From contig NZ_AP014635.1 of assembly GCF_001547935.1 (NCBI RefSeq), forward strand, positions 620,001 to 684,000: DNA of 64,000 nucleotides, given 5' to 3'. This document shows, piece by piece, positions 9,624 to 18,386 of this stretch; the stretch's first letter is position 1, and each line of letters starts with the position of its first letter. Origin of the DNA: Vibrio tritonius (lineage in GTDB: Bacteria > Pseudomonadota > Gammaproteobacteria > Enterobacterales > Vibrionaceae). The notes beneath the pieces are model-generated. The model saw only the letters and a list, made by a program, of their open reading frames with translations, did no database searches and was not told where the DNA came from. The translations under genes and the position numbers were made by a program.

Positions 9624-10906
9624 AGCTTTACAATATAAAAGAAAATGATGAACAGGTATCCTTTGGACAAGCTGTACGCCAAGGTTTAGGTCGTAACCAA
9701 GGCTTGTTTTTTCCAGCTGAACTGCCAAAGTTTGAAGACATCGACTCCCTGCTAGCGGAAGATTTTATCTCTCGCAGTACCAAGATCCTTTCCGCATTGA
9801 TTGGTGATGAGTTATCAAAAGAGAAAGTGGCGGAAATGGTTGGCAATGCTTTTCAATTTCCGGCACCTATCAAAGCGGTAAAAGATGGTGTTTATGCGCT
9901 TGAGTTATTCCACGGTCCAACACTCGCGTTTAAAGACTTTGGTGGCCGCTTTATGGCTCAATCTCTTGCAGCAGTATCCGATGGCGGCAAAATCACGATT
10001 TTGACTGCAACCTCAGGGGACACAGGTGCAGCAGTTGCTCATGCTTTTTATGGCATGGAAAACATCAACGTTGTTATCCTGTATCCCAAAGGCAAAATCA
10101 GCCCGTTGCAAGAGAAGCTGTTCTGTACTCTAGGCAAAAATATTCATACGGTAGCGATAAACTCAGATTTTGACGCTTGCCAAGCATTGGTGAAAAAAGC
10201 ATTTGATGATGAACCATTGCGCCAACAGGTTGGTTTGAACTCTGCTAATTCAATTAATATCGCTCGTTTGATGGCGCAAATCTGTTATTACTTTGAAGCT
10301 GCATCGCAGATGAGTAAAGCTGAGCGCGAAAATTTAGTGATTTCAGTACCAAGCGGTAACTTCGGTAACTTGACGGCCGGTCTTCTTGCTAAAGCTCTAG
10401 GTTTGCCAGTGAAACGCTTTATCGCGGCAACGAATGCTAATGACACTGTGCCTCGTTATCTTGAAACGGGTAAATGGGATCCTAAGCCAACTGTAGCAAC
10501 GACATCAAATGCGATGGATGTGAGCCAACCTAATAACTGGCCACGTATTGAAGAGCTATGTCGTATTAAAGACTGGGGCTTAGAAACATTGGGTCGAGGT
10601 GCTGTTCGTGATGATGAAAGTGCGGCTGAAGCGGTTCGTGAACTGAACAAGCTTGGTTACCTGTGTGAACCACATGGTTCAATTGCCTACCGAGTGTTAG
10701 AAGAGCAGCGTAGTGCTGATGAAACAGGTTTATTCCTGTGTACTGCTCACCCAGCGAAATTTAAAGAAGTGGTTGATTCTATTCTTGAATCGGACATTGA
10801 GTTGCCAGCACCCCTAGCGAAACATGCTGCGATGGATCTACTCTCGTTGAATTTTGATGCAGACTTTGCTCAATTGCGTGAACTGCTAGTAAAAGTTAGC
10901 GGCTAA
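9620..10906 (+). CDS. thrC: ThrC, threonine synthase
   Basis: ThrC converts O-phosphohomoserine to threonine with pyridoxal phosphate. The 428-residue length equals E. coli ThrC. The PLP-lysine motif [13 protein letters not shown] (about residues 99-111), [14 protein letters not shown] (phosphate and substrate binding) and [13 protein letters not shown] (phosphate loop) are intact. The ATG overlaps the thrB stop, so the gene ends a coupled three-gene operon. A strong bidirectional terminator follows before convergent grcA. Confidence 0.98.
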   Translation: MKLYNIKENDEQVSFGQAVRQGLGRNQGLFFPAELPKFEDIDSLLAEDFISRSTKILSALIGDELSKEKVAEMVGNAFQFPAPIKAVKDGVYALELFHGPTLAFKDFGGRFMAQSLAAVSDGGKITILTATSGDTGAAVAHAFYGMENINVVILYPKGKISPLQEKLFCTLGKNIHTVAINSDFDACQALVKKAFDDEPLRQQVGLNSANSINIARLMAQICYYFEAASQMSKAERENLVISVPSGNFGNLTAGLLAKALGLPVKRFIAATNANDTVPRYLETGKWDPKPTVATTSNAMDVSQPNNWPRIEELCRIKDWGLETLGRGAVRDDESAAEAVRELNKLGYLCEPHGSIAYRVLEEQRSADETGLFLCTAHPAKFKEVVDSILESDIELPAPLAKHAAMDLLSLNFDADFAQLRELLVKVSG

Positions 10907-10952
10907 TTTTATTTTCCCTTTCTATATCAATAGCAAGGGAAAATGAACATAA

Positions 10953-10979
10953 AAAAAGCGGTGCATTGCACCGCTTTTT
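10953..10979. terminator. Bidirectional terminator between thrC and grcA
   Basis: The hairpin GCGGTGC-ATT-GCACCGC is flanked by A and T runs on both sides and serves two convergent genes. Confidence 0.9.
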
Positions 10980-10998
10980 CGTTCAACCTATTACCGAA

Positions 10999-11376
10999 TT
11001 ACATAGATTCAGTAAAAGTACGAGAAATAACGTCACGTTGTTGTTCTGGAGTTAGTGAGTTGAAACGCACTGCGTAACCAGATACACGGATAGTAAGTTG
11101 AGGGTATTTTTCTGGATGGTCAATAGCGTCCAGTAGAGTATCACGGTGTAGAACGTTTACGTTTAGGTGTTGACCACCTTCTACACGAGGAGCTGCTTCA
11201 ATTGCTACTTCGCGGCTTTCGTAATCACCGAGATCGCTTAGAGGAACGACTTGATCCGCGTCGAAACCTTTTGTTGCAGCAACACAACGAGCTTCATTGG
11301 TTTCAGAATTGATCAACCAAATAGAGTTAAGTAGTTCGTCGTTAGCTGCTTTAGTAATTTGAATACCTTGGATCAT
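10999..11376 (-). CDS. grcA: GrcA (YfiD), autonomous glycyl radical cofactor
   Basis: GrcA is a stand-in for the C-terminal glycyl-radical domain of pyruvate formate-lyase, replacing the segment lost when oxygen cleaves the activated enzyme. The 125-residue protein has the expected RVSGYAVRF motif, whose Gly carries the radical, near the C-terminus. The conserved [10 protein letters not shown] segment is also present. I start at the ATG at 11376, seven bases after AGGAG, rather than the preceding GTG. Two FNR boxes 53 bp apart and a TATACA -10 lie upstream, consistent with strong anaerobic or microaerobic induction. Confidence 0.97.
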   Translation of the reverse strand: MIQGIQITKAANDELLNSIWLINSETNEARCVAATKGFDADQVVPLSDLGDYESREVAIEAAPRVEGGQHLNVNVLHRDTLLDAIDHPEKYPQLTIRVSGYAVRFNSLTPEQQRDVISRTFTESM

Positions 11377-11444
11377 CACAATCTCCTAAACCACTCAGAG
11401 TGGTGTTTGTTGGTGTTAAATTTCAATTCTTAGTTGAGCTGGGT

Positions 11445-11452
11445 ATTGTATA
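11445..11452 (-). promoter_or_regulatory. Probable grcA -10 element
   Basis: Read on the minus strand, TATACAAT lies so that the start site near 11438-11441 is about 41-43 bp from the centre of the proximal FNR box, the class II activator spacing. Confidence 0.55.
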
Positions 11453-11474
11453 CCTAATGTCCATAATTATAGTA

Positions 11475-11488
11475 TTGATTTAGGTCAA
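11475..11488 (-). promoter_or_regulatory. Proximal FNR box of grcA
   Basis: TTGATTTAGGTCAA (plus-strand reading) differs from the FNR consensus TTGAT-N4-ATCAA at one position. It is centred about -41 from the proposed grcA start site. Confidence 0.75.
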
Positions 11489-11527
11489 ATAACAACAATA
11501 AACCTTATTTCGATAGAGGTTATTTTT

Positions 11528-11541
11528 TTGATTTGAATCAA
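11528..11541 (-). promoter_or_regulatory. Distal FNR box of grcA (perfect)
   Basis: TTGATTTGAATCAA is a perfect FNR consensus. Its centre is exactly 53 bp from the centre of the proximal box, the same spacing as the -40.5/-93.5 pair described for E. coli yfiD. Confidence 0.8.
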
Positions 11542-11596
11542 TAAGGTTAATAAAAATAAGGGGCTAACAATATAGTTGATGATTTAAAAAATAGTT

Positions 11597-11638
11597 AAAC
11601 GTCATAAATGTTGTAAAATTACTACATTTATGACGTTT
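11597..11638. repeat. Long inverted repeat upstream of nfo
   Basis: Perfect 15-bp arms (AAACGTCATAAATGT and its reverse complement) flank a 12-base centre. The pairing continues inward with one mismatch. No T run follows, so it is a poor terminator. It could be an operator or an mRNA 5' hairpin. It lies 64 bp before the nfo start. Confidence 0.8.
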
Positions 11639-11702
11639 GATTAGTTCTTATTGCGTAATATCAAACTGTTATAAAGTAAATCTGAAAGTAAAAAGTGATT
11701 TA

Positions 11703-12578
11703 ATGACAAATTCCAATATGGTAAATGACAACAAGTGGGTTGGTGCACATGTATCGGCAGCTGGTGGTGTTGATCAAGCTCCAGTAAGAGCGAAAGAGAT
11801 CGGGGCTAACGCCTTTGCTTTGTTCACTAAAAATCAAAGGCAGTGGGTGGCAAAACCACTGGATGAGAAGACGATTGCTAATTTTAAGCGTAAGTGTGCC
11901 GCTCTTGGTTTTACTGCCGAACAAATCTTGCCGCATGATTCCTATTTGATCAATTTAGGGGCTCCCGATGAAGAAAAGCTGGCTCAATCACGAGCGGCGT
12001 TTATTGATGAGATGGAAAGGTGTGAGCAGTTAGGCCTTAAGCTATTGAATTTTCATCCAGGTAGCCACCTTAAGAAAATTTCTGAAGAGGAGTGCTTGCG
12101 TAAAATTGCCGAGTCTATCAACTTGGCTCACCAAGCGGTACCAAATGTCATTGCTGTGATTGAAAATACAGCAGGACAGGGATCTAACTTGGGTTGGCGC
12201 TTTGAGCATTTAGCACAAATCATTGAGCAAGTTGAAGATAAAAGCCGGGTTGGTGTATGTATTGATACTTGTCATACCTTTGCTGCGGGATACGATCTGT
12301 CGACGATAGAAGCTTGTGAAACCACCTTTGCTGAATTTGACCGTATTGTCGGTATGCACTATTTAAGGGCAATGCATATTAATGATTCAAAGAATCCTTG
12401 TGGAAGTCGAGTTGACCGCCATCATTCATTAGGTGAGGGAACCATCGGTTGGTCGTGTTTTGAATATATAGCAAAAGATCCTCGTTTTGATCGTATCCCG
12501 CTGATTTTAGAAACAATCAATCCAGATATTTGGGCTGAAGAAATCAATAAATTAAGGCAATTCCACTTAGAGGCGTAA
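11703..12578 (+). CDS. nfo: Nfo, endonuclease IV
   Basis: Endonuclease IV cleaves DNA 5' of abasic sites in base excision repair, using three zinc ions. The family pattern is complete: GAHVSAAGG near the N-terminus, [76 protein letters not shown] and ILETINPD. The zinc-binding His, Glu and Asp residues lie in these motifs. From the ATG at 11703 the protein is 291 residues, slightly longer than the E. coli enzyme. The next in-frame ATG (11718) would also be acceptable. The frame is open further upstream, but that part overlaps the inverted repeat. ung, another base-excision gene, is close downstream. Confidence 0.95.
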   Translation: MTNSNMVNDNKWVGAHVSAAGGVDQAPVRAKEIGANAFALFTKNQRQWVAKPLDEKTIANFKRKCAALGFTAEQILPHDSYLINLGAPDEEKLAQSRAAFIDEMERCEQLGLKLLNFHPGSHLKKISEEECLRKIAESINLAHQAVPNVIAVIENTAGQGSNLGWRFEHLAQIIEQVEDKSRVGVCIDTCHTFAAGYDLSTIEACETTFAEFDRIVGMHYLRAMHINDSKNPCGSRVDRHHSLGEGTIGWSCFEYIAKDPRFDRIPLILETINPDIWAEEINKLRQFHLEA

Positions 12579-12657
12579 ACTATTTTGGGCTAATTCACAA
12601 TTCTGGCATCTTTCTTTCATATAGAATAATGGCTTAGTAGTATCGGAGGAAGTCGTT

Positions 12658-12762
12658 ATGTCAGTAGTTATGTTTATGGTTAGTCCACGCCCAATGCCAG
12701 TGCCAAATCGCCATGTTAATGGTCAAGGCCATCATCGTTCTCCACAAAGAGCGGGCAAATGA
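12658..12762 (+). CDS. Candidate 34-residue small protein
   Basis: A short frame MSVVMFMVSPRPMPVPN... ends in AGK and begins six bases after a near-perfect ribosome-binding site, GGAGGA. It sits between nfo and ung and has an AT-rich promoter-like stretch upstream. The first eight residues are hydrophobic; the rest is Pro-, Arg- and His-rich and basic. I do not recognise it. The strong binding site favours translation, but with 34 codons chance cannot be excluded. Confidence 0.45.
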   Translation: MSVVMFMVSPRPMPVPNRHVNGQGHHRSPQRAGK

Positions 12763-12857
12763 GTGTATAAAGTTAGGTTGATGGCTGAGGGTCCTGCATT
12801 CTGAATGTAATTAGGTATACAATGACCTGATTACTTTAAAGAATTAAGGATCTTTTT

Positions 12858-13550
12858 ATGACTCAGTCATTGACCTGGCATGAAGTGATTGGTGCCGAAA
12901 AAGAACAGGCTTATTTCCAACAAACATTGCAATTCGTCGAAGCTGAACGACATGCTGGAAAAGTTATCTTCCCGCCAGCAAAAGATGTATTTAATGCATT
13001 TCGTTTTACTGAGTTTAATCAAGTAAAAGTCGTGATGTTAGGTCAAGACCCTTATCATGGTCCAAACCAAGCGCATGGATTGTGTTTTTCTGTCCTTCCT
13101 GGCGTACGAACGCCCCCTTCTTTAGTTAACATCTATAAAGAGATGACTCAGGATATTTCTGGTTTTATCACGCCAAACCACGGTTATTTAAAACAATGGG
13201 CCGACCAAGGAGTATTGTTGCTTAATACCGTGCTGACTGTAGAGCAAGGTAAAGCGCATTCGCACGCCAATACTGGATGGGAACAATTTACCGATAAAGT
13301 GATTGATGCGTTAAATCAGCATGGTGAAGGAATTGTATTCCTGCTCTGGGGGGCGCATGCGCAGAAGAAAGGACGTATGATTGACACTCAGCGTCATTAT
13401 GTCCTTAAGGCACCTCATCCATCACCGCTATCTGCTCATCGCGGTTTTCTAGGTTGTCGGCATTTTTCTCAAACTAATCAGATTTTGCAGCAACAGGGGA
13501 AAAAACCAATAGATTGGCAAATATCAGTGGATGCTCCAGAAGTGCAGTGA
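12858..13550 (+). CDS. ung: Ung, uracil-DNA glycosylase
   Basis: Ung removes uracil from DNA by hydrolysing the N-glycosidic bond, the first step of base excision repair. The 230-residue protein carries the water-activating motif GQDPYHG with Asp64 and the minor-groove loop HPSPLSA with His187. Both residues have the same numbering as in the E. coli enzyme. [10 protein letters not shown] and [10 protein letters not shown] are also typical. It has its own leader and ATG after AAGGA, and no gene overlap. Confidence 0.98.
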   Translation: MTQSLTWHEVIGAEKEQAYFQQTLQFVEAERHAGKVIFPPAKDVFNAFRFTEFNQVKVVMLGQDPYHGPNQAHGLCFSVLPGVRTPPSLVNIYKEMTQDISGFITPNHGYLKQWADQGVLLLNTVLTVEQGKAHSHANTGWEQFTDKVIDALNQHGEGIVFLLWGAHAQKKGRMIDTQRHYVLKAPHPSPLSAHRGFLGCRHFSQTNQILQQQGKKPIDWQISVDAPEVQ

Positions 13551-13644
13551 GCACTTTTATCAGAAAGTAAAACTTCGACGCTAGTCAAAGTGTGGGGTGG
13601 TTAACTTTTATACACTGAGAAAAAGTGTGTAAAGGAGCTGCATT

Positions 13645-14196
13645 ATGATGATTGAACGGATAAGGCGTGAGCATGGTTATATGACGCGTCTATTAGTGAT
13701 TCTTCGCAGTAAACTCGAAGCATTGCAAGCTGAAGAAAGTGTGAATTATAGCCTTATTAAAGAGGTTGTTGATTATCTCTGTACTCATTCAGAAGCAGTT
13801 CATCACCCCAAAGAAGATATTATTTATCACTACTATATAGAGAAGTATGGTAATGATGACAGTATGGTGAACTTAGAAAGAGAGCATCTGGCACTAGCGG
13901 ATAAAACCCACGACTTCTTAAATATTATTGAGATGATTTTGCAAGATGCGATAGTGCCTCAAGATCTCTTTATTAAGCAGTTGGAAGATTTTATCGTAAC
14001 GCAGAAGCAGCATCTCGATGTTGAAGAACGCTCTGTTTTGCCGAAAATTGTTGAAACATTCACTGTCAACGATTGGCGAAAAGTGGAGTCTCAATGGAAT
14101 AAAAGTGAAGCTGATCCATTGTTTGGTGACACCATTGCCGATCGCTATAAACAGCTAGCTAAGTTGGTGCGAGAAAACTCTCTGGAGTGTCATTAG
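13645..14196 (+). CDS. Hemerythrin-like (HHE) domain protein
   Basis: A 183-residue all-helical protein of the hemerythrin/HHE family. These bind a di-iron centre and are linked to oxygen or nitric oxide sensing or iron handling. Candidate ligands are visible in order: REHGYM near the N-terminus, CTHSEAVHHPKED around residue 50, EREHL around 75, and KQHLDVEERSVLP around 118, the usual His/Glu spacing. No signalling domain is fused, so it is a stand-alone cytosolic protein. A good AGGAG precedes tandem ATGs at 13645. It is followed by a terminator, so it is monocistronic. The substrate and partner are unknown. Confidence 0.88.
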   Translation: MMIERIRREHGYMTRLLVILRSKLEALQAEESVNYSLIKEVVDYLCTHSEAVHHPKEDIIYHYYIEKYGNDDSMVNLEREHLALADKTHDFLNIIEMILQDAIVPQDLFIKQLEDFIVTQKQHLDVEERSVLPKIVETFTVNDWRKVESQWNKSEADPLFGDTIADRYKQLAKLVRENSLECH

Positions 14197-14231
14197 AGTT
14201 TGCGGTGTGGTCGGTACAACATGTGATAAAT

Positions 14232-14258
14232 AAAAGAGGCGTCTTAGACGCCTCTTTT
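14232..14258. terminator. Terminator after the hemerythrin-like gene
   Basis: The hairpin AAAAGAGGCGTC-TTA-GACGCCTCTTTT has T and A runs on its two sides and can serve this gene and the convergent DUF3545-like gene. Confidence 0.85.
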
Positions 14259-14284
14259 GTTTATCTGATGTATATCAGCTGAGG

Positions 14285-14467
14285 TTAGTACTGAATGTCA
14301 TCGATATCGAGACAGACATCCATATCCATTAGCTCTTTTTCGAGCCGTTTTTTATCACGTATTGCTTCGATTTCTCTCCACATCCTTTTTCCCGGTTTAC
14401 TACTGCGGGCTGCGCGAATTTTATTAATCTCATTTTCCAACAGTTCCACGAAGTGCATATCATCCAT
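14285..14467 (-). CDS. Small DUF3545-like protein
   Basis: A 60-residue, highly charged, probably helical protein. The pattern MDDMHFVELLE, a basic middle, then KRMWREIEAIRDKKRLEKELMDMD resembles the DUF3545 family of small gammaproteobacterial proteins, whose function is unknown. The ATG at 14467 is preceded by GAGG at normal spacing; a TTG two codons upstream is less likely. It shares a terminator with the convergent hemerythrin-like gene. Confidence 0.7.
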   Translation of the reverse strand: MDDMHFVELLENEINKIRAARSSKPGKRMWREIEAIRDKKRLEKELMDMDVCLDIDDIQY

Positions 14468-14668
14468 AAGCAAGCCTCATCTGCGTTGTTGTGGTCAAGA
14501 TAACTGTGAATTCAGTCATTCCCTCAATGCTGTAAATAGCACAACTGCGATCACTCTATCCATTGTTTGTTTCTCAAATGTTACGTTTTATTTAAGTTTT
14601 TTCTGACTTTGAGCTCGAATTCACAGTTTTACCACTTCGGGATAGTGCAAATTTTGTTCAATTAGATT

Positions 14669-14684
14669 GGGCAAACGTTTTCGT
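14669..14684 (+). promoter_or_regulatory. PurR-like box
   Basis: GGGCAAACGTTTTCGT matches the E. coli PurR consensus ACGCAAACGTTTTCNT at all but the first two positions. It lies about 330 bp upstream of the proposed symporter promoter and 500 bp upstream of its start codon. Confidence 0.5.
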
Positions 14685-14994
14685 TGGTAAAAAAACCTTG
14701 TTAAAAAACTGTTGTGAAAAAAGGGAAAGGAAGTATTTGTGGTTATTTTTTGAGCGAACGATACTTTGACCAGTTTTTTTATCTGATTAGATAGCTGGAC
14801 TCCGTTGAAACCCCTTTATTCTCAAGGGATGAGATTCATCTATGCTACAGAGAGACCATTGGCTGGTTTTTGTGCGCAAATGTTTATTTTTTGTTTTGTA
14901 TATGTTTCTTGTTTGTTCTCTTGTTGGAGAATGGAGTGTTAATAATTGGTGATTTTACGGTAAAAAATAACAAATGTATGCTACTCGATTCCTA

Positions 14995-15023
14995 TTGATT
15001 TTTGTGATTTGAGCCTGCATTAT
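14995..15023 (+). promoter_or_regulatory. Possible promoter of the alanine/glycine symporter
   Basis: TTGATT and CATTAT are spaced by exactly 17 bp, each matching consensus at four of six positions. Initiation near 15030 would give a 5' leader of about 160 nt. Confidence 0.4.
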
Positions 15024-15039
15024 CCGCCCGTCAAAAAAT

Positions 15040-15119
15040 GCGCTGAATAATCATGAACGGATTCCATGGCCACATATCGGTTAGGAGTGCCTAACTAATA
15101 ATCTATAAATTCGCAGCGC
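15040..15119 (+). ncRNA. Candidate structured 5' leader of the symporter mRNA
   Basis: GCGCTG (15040-15045) can pair with CAGCGC (15114-15119), extended by AAT/ATT after a two-base bulge. This closes a domain of about 70 nt. Inside it is a perfect hairpin, GTTAGG-AGTG-CCTAAC (15080-15095). No known riboswitch core was recognised. Confidence 0.35.
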
Positions 15120-15187
15120 GATGTACTCCATAATACATTTCGATAAATACGGCTGGGACAGCGTCAAACACTCTACGAGAGGTTCTT

Positions 15188-16618
15188 GTGACAGACTTAA
15201 TTAATTTACTGAATGACCTACTTTGGGGGTCGATTCTTGTTTACTTATTAGTGGGTGTTGGAATCTACTTCACACTCCGTTTGGGTTTTATCCAAATTCG
15301 CCATTTCGGCCACATGTTCTCTGTTTTGAAGAACAGCCGCAAAGATGACAGTGCTGGTATCTCTTCTTTCCAAGCTCTTTGTACCAGTTTAGCTGCTCGT
15401 GTCGGTACTGGTAACATGGCCGGTGTTGCGGTGGCATTGACAGCTGGTGGCCCTGGTGCCATTTTCTGGATGTGGGTCACTGCGATGCTCGGTATGGCGA
15501 CATCATATGCAGAAAGTACTTTGGCACAGCTATACAAAATTCGTGACAAAGACGGTAACTACCGTGGCGGTCCTGCTTACTATATGGAAAAAGGTTTGGG
15601 CATGCGCTGGATGGGCGTGTTGTTCTCTGTTTTCTTACTTATTGCGTTTGGTTTGGTATTTAACGCCGTACAAGCAAACTCAATCACTAACGCTATCCAT
15701 ACAGCTTTCAATTATGATGAAGTTTATATTGGTATTGTGATTGTGATTTTGGCTGGATTCGTGATCTTCGGCGGTATCCGTAAAATTGCACGTACTGCAG
15801 AAATCATCGTTCCATTTATGGCGTTGGCTTATCTAGCAATTGCTCTATTTGTTGTTTTCTCAAACATTGAGAAACTGCCTGATATTATTGCTCTTATTTT
15901 CAAAAGCGCTTTCGGCTTCCAACAAGCTGCTGCTGGTGGGGTTGGTTATGCAATCGCTCAAGCTATGATCAATGGCGTGAAACGTGGTCTGTTCTCTAAC
16001 GAAGGTGGTATGGGTTCTGCGCCAAATGCGGCAGCAACGGCGACACCGTATCCGCCACACCCAGCATCACAAGGTTATGTGCAGATGCTTGGCGTGTTTA
16101 TGGACACCATCGTTATCTGTTCTGCTACTGTGGCTATCATCCTGATGTCTGGTGAGTATGTACCGCATAGTGAGATCACTGGTATTGAACTGACTCAACG
16201 AGCTCTAAGCGCACAAGTGGGTGGTTGGGGTAGCACATTCATTGCACTTGCGATTTTCTTCTTCGCATTTACATCGATTATTGCTAACTATGCATACGCT
16301 GAAACGAACTTGATCTTCTTAGAACACAAGAACAAGAAAGGTTTGATTGTCTTCCGTATCATTTTCTTAGGCATGGTTATGTTTGGTTCTCTTGCCAACT
16401 TACCAACAGTGTGGTCTATGGCTGATGTATCTATGGGCTTGATGGCGATAGTTAACTTGGTGGCGATTCTGTTGTTGTCTGGTATCGTGGTGAAATTAAC
16501 CAAAGATTACAACCAACAGCTTAAAGCAGGTAAACTGCCTACGTTTGATGTTAACGAGTACCCTGAGTTGAAAGCGCAACTTGAAGAAGGTATTTGGGAT
16601 AACAACAAAAATGCTTAA
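15188..16618 (+). CDS. Alanine/glycine:cation symporter (AGCS family)
   Basis: An inner-membrane sodium- or proton-coupled importer of alanine or glycine. The 476-residue protein has about ten hydrophobic helices. AGCS family motifs are present: an N-terminal IYFTLRLGFIQIRHF, the conserved ARVGTGNMAGVA and GGPGAIFWMW (about residues 70-98), and NGVKRGLFSNEGGMGSAPNAAA (about 262-283). The start is GTG, eight bases after GAGAGG. It is monocistronic, with a strong terminator behind it and a long, possibly structured leader in front. Whether alanine or glycine is preferred cannot be read from the sequence. Confidence 0.93.
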   Translation: MTDLINLLNDLLWGSILVYLLVGVGIYFTLRLGFIQIRHFGHMFSVLKNSRKDDSAGISSFQALCTSLAARVGTGNMAGVAVALTAGGPGAIFWMWVTAMLGMATSYAESTLAQLYKIRDKDGNYRGGPAYYMEKGLGMRWMGVLFSVFLLIAFGLVFNAVQANSITNAIHTAFNYDEVYIGIVIVILAGFVIFGGIRKIARTAEIIVPFMALAYLAIALFVVFSNIEKLPDIIALIFKSAFGFQQAAAGGVGYAIAQAMINGVKRGLFSNEGGMGSAPNAAATATPYPPHPASQGYVQMLGVFMDTIVICSATVAIILMSGEYVPHSEITGIELTQRALSAQVGGWGSTFIALAIFFFAFTSIIANYAYAETNLIFLEHKNKKGLIVFRIIFLGMVMFGSLANLPTVWSMADVSMGLMAIVNLVAILLLSGIVVKLTKDYNQQLKAGKLPTFDVNEYPELKAQLEEGIWDNNKNA

Positions 16619-16643
16619 TCGGTAATACCAATTCATAAGATTG

Positions 16644-16676
16644 AAAAAGCCATGCAGACACTGCATGGCTTTTTTT
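16644..16676 (+). terminator. Terminator after the symporter gene
   Basis: The hairpin AAGCCATGCAG-ACA-CTGCATGGCTT is followed by a run of T. Confidence 0.9.
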
Positions 16677-16739
16677 GTACTCTAGAGACAAACAAAATAT
16701 TGATAAATTTGCTCAACACTGAATTGTTAGGATGCCATT

Positions 16740-17513
16740 ATGCTGATTGTTGTCTCTCCCGCGAAAACTCTGGATTACGAATCTCCGTTACCAACCGAAC
16801 GACATACATTCCCTGAGTTGACTGAACATTCATCGGAACTGATAGATGTGTGTAAGACCTTAACGCCGCAAGCGATCTCTGAATTAATGAAAGTGAGCGA
16901 TAAAATCGCTGGTCTAAACGTTGCACGCTTTACTCAGTGGACTCCACATTTTGATTTTGAAAACTCACGCCAAGCGATATTTGCGTTTAAAGGTGATGTG
17001 TATACAGGGCTTGAAGCTGAAACGTTAGATGAAGAAGGTCTTGAATTCGCTCAGCAACATTTAAGAATGTTGTCCGGTTTGTATGGTGTTCTTAAGCCAT
17101 TAGATTTGATGCAGCCTTATCGATTAGAGATGGGCACCAAGCTGGAAAACCCTCGAGGGACAAACCTGTATCAGTTTTGGGGGAACATCATTACCGATAA
17201 AATCAATGAAGCGCTAGCAGAGCAGGGTGATAATGTTCTGGTTAACTTAGCTTCCAATGAATATTTTAAAGCAGTTAAACCAAAGGCGGTTGATGGGACA
17301 ATTATTACACCAGTCTTTAAAGACGCTAAGAATGGTCAATACAAGGTGATCAGTTTTTATGCTAAGAAAGCGCGTGGCATGATGGCCCGCTTTATTATCG
17401 ACCGCCAGGTCGGTTCGATTGAGGAATTAAAACAGTTTGATACGGCTGGTTATTACTATGTACCGGAAGAGTCTACAGCGACTGAGTTAGTATTTAAACG
17501 CGAAGAGCAGTAA
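16740..17513 (+). CDS. yaaA: YaaA, peroxide stress response protein
   Basis: YaaA (DUF328/UPF0246) lowers free intracellular iron during hydrogen peroxide stress in E. coli and belongs to a DNA-binding fold family. The 257-residue length is normal. The conserved N-terminus [15 protein letters not shown], the middle segment FKGDVYTGL and [27 protein letters not shown], and [11 protein letters not shown] near the C-terminus identify it. The next gene starts two bases after its stop, so the two are co-transcribed. Confidence 0.96.
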   Translation: MLIVVSPAKTLDYESPLPTERHTFPELTEHSSELIDVCKTLTPQAISELMKVSDKIAGLNVARFTQWTPHFDFENSRQAIFAFKGDVYTGLEAETLDEEGLEFAQQHLRMLSGLYGVLKPLDLMQPYRLEMGTKLENPRGTNLYQFWGNIITDKINEALAEQGDNVLVNLASNEYFKAVKPKAVDGTIITPVFKDAKNGQYKVISFYAKKARGMMARFIIDRQVGSIEELKQFDTAGYYYVPEESTATELVFKREEQ

Positions 17514-17515
17514 GC

Positions 17516-18286
17516 ATGCTATTTGATACTCACTGTCATTTTGATTTTGCGCCATTTGCACCGATTGAAACATCCTTAGTGAAGGCGCAAGCGGCAGGAG
17601 TATCAAAAATCCTCATCCCAGGGACTAAAGCTAAGGGGTGGGAGACTATTTCTCAGCTTACCCAGTTGCATCCTCAGCAGTTGTGGGGAGCTTATGGTCT
17701 GCACCCTTACTTTCTGCATGAAAAGAGTGCTAGCGTGCTTGTGGCGCTTGATAAAGCCCTCGCCGAGCGCAATTCAAATATTATTGCAGTAGGCGAGTGC
17801 GGGCTTGATGGGGTTGTGGATGTGCCTGCTCAGTTGCAAGAAGCGATATTTGTCGCACAAATTGACCTTGCGCAGCAGCACCATTTACCTTTGATTTTGC
17901 ATTGTCGAAAACAACACCAGCGGTTGTTTAAGCTATTAAAGTCGTCTCGCTTTGAGTTTGGCGGAGTGCTGCATGGTTTTTCTGGCAGTGTTGAGCAGGT
18001 AAAACCCTTCATTGATCTTGGCTTTAAAGTGGGGATTGGTGGGGTAATTACGTATCCTCGCGCCAATAAAACCCGACAAAGCGTGGCTAGGTTGCCTGTG
18101 AACTCACTGGTGTTAGAAACCGATGCGCCAGATATGCCCCTTTGCGGGTACCAAGGGGAGCCAAACCATCCAGCCCATTTGCCGCAAGTGTTAACGTGTT
18201 TGGCTGAGTTAAGACAGGAAACCCCCCTCGAATTAGCGCAGCGTTTATGGCGAAACAGTCATGAGGTTTTTCACCTTAATGGATAG
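17516..18286 (+). CDS. TatD-family metal-dependent hydrolase (YjjV-like)
   Basis: A 256-residue TIM-barrel metallohydrolase of the TatD deoxyribonuclease family. Metal-binding motifs are present: the N-terminal FDTHCHFD (His-x-His), GECGLD (Glu), LILHCRKQ (His), LHGFSGS (His) and ETDAPDMPL (Asp). The absence of extra domains and the ETDAPDMP ending fit the YjjV branch better than TatD itself. It is translationally close to yaaA, with a two-base gap. Substrates of this branch are not settled; a 3'-5' DNase role is a family inference. Confidence 0.92.
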   Translation: MLFDTHCHFDFAPFAPIETSLVKAQAAGVSKILIPGTKAKGWETISQLTQLHPQQLWGAYGLHPYFLHEKSASVLVALDKALAERNSNIIAVGECGLDGVVDVPAQLQEAIFVAQIDLAQQHHLPLILHCRKQHQRLFKLLKSSRFEFGGVLHGFSGSVEQVKPFIDLGFKVGIGGVITYPRANKTRQSVARLPVNSLVLETDAPDMPLCGYQGEPNHPAHLPQVLTCLAELRQETPLELAQRLWRNSHEVFHLNG

Positions 18287-18335
18287 GTGTTTGGTTAACG
18301 TTAGCGGCAAATAGCCGGCCTCATTTAAACCTAAA

Positions 18336-18360
18336 ACAAAGGGGCATAATGCCCCTTTGT
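18336..18360. terminator. Bidirectional terminator between tatD-like gene and BMP operon
   Basis: The hairpin ACAAAGGGGCAT-A-ATGCCCCTTTGT lies between two convergent transcription units, with a short T run on the minus side. Confidence 0.75.
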
Positions 18361-18386
18361 TGATAGGAAAGTAAGCAACGCAATTG

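Larger units (their letters stand above)
14468..15187. other. Long noncoding region upstream of the alanine/glycine symporter
   Basis: These 720 bases contain no convincing protein-coding frame. I see a strong PurR-like box at 14669-14684, a possible promoter at 14995-15023 and a foldable leader at 15040-15119 (all listed separately). The rest is AT-rich with several homopolymer runs. The CCGAAG core of glycine riboswitches is absent. Confidence 0.6.

Noticed and set aside
10999..11376. Truncated pyruvate formate-lyase pseudogene
   Set aside because: The length, N-terminus and promoter fit full-length GrcA, which naturally resembles the end of pyruvate formate-lyase.
14295..14606. 103-codon plus-strand frame opposite the DUF3545-like gene
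   Set aside because: Its Ser/Ile-rich product is the mirror of the charged helical minus-strand protein, and it lacks a ribosome-binding site.
14468..15187. Glycine riboswitch before the symporter
   Set aside because: I looked for the conserved CCGAAG and GGGGCAA elements of the glycine aptamer and did not find them.
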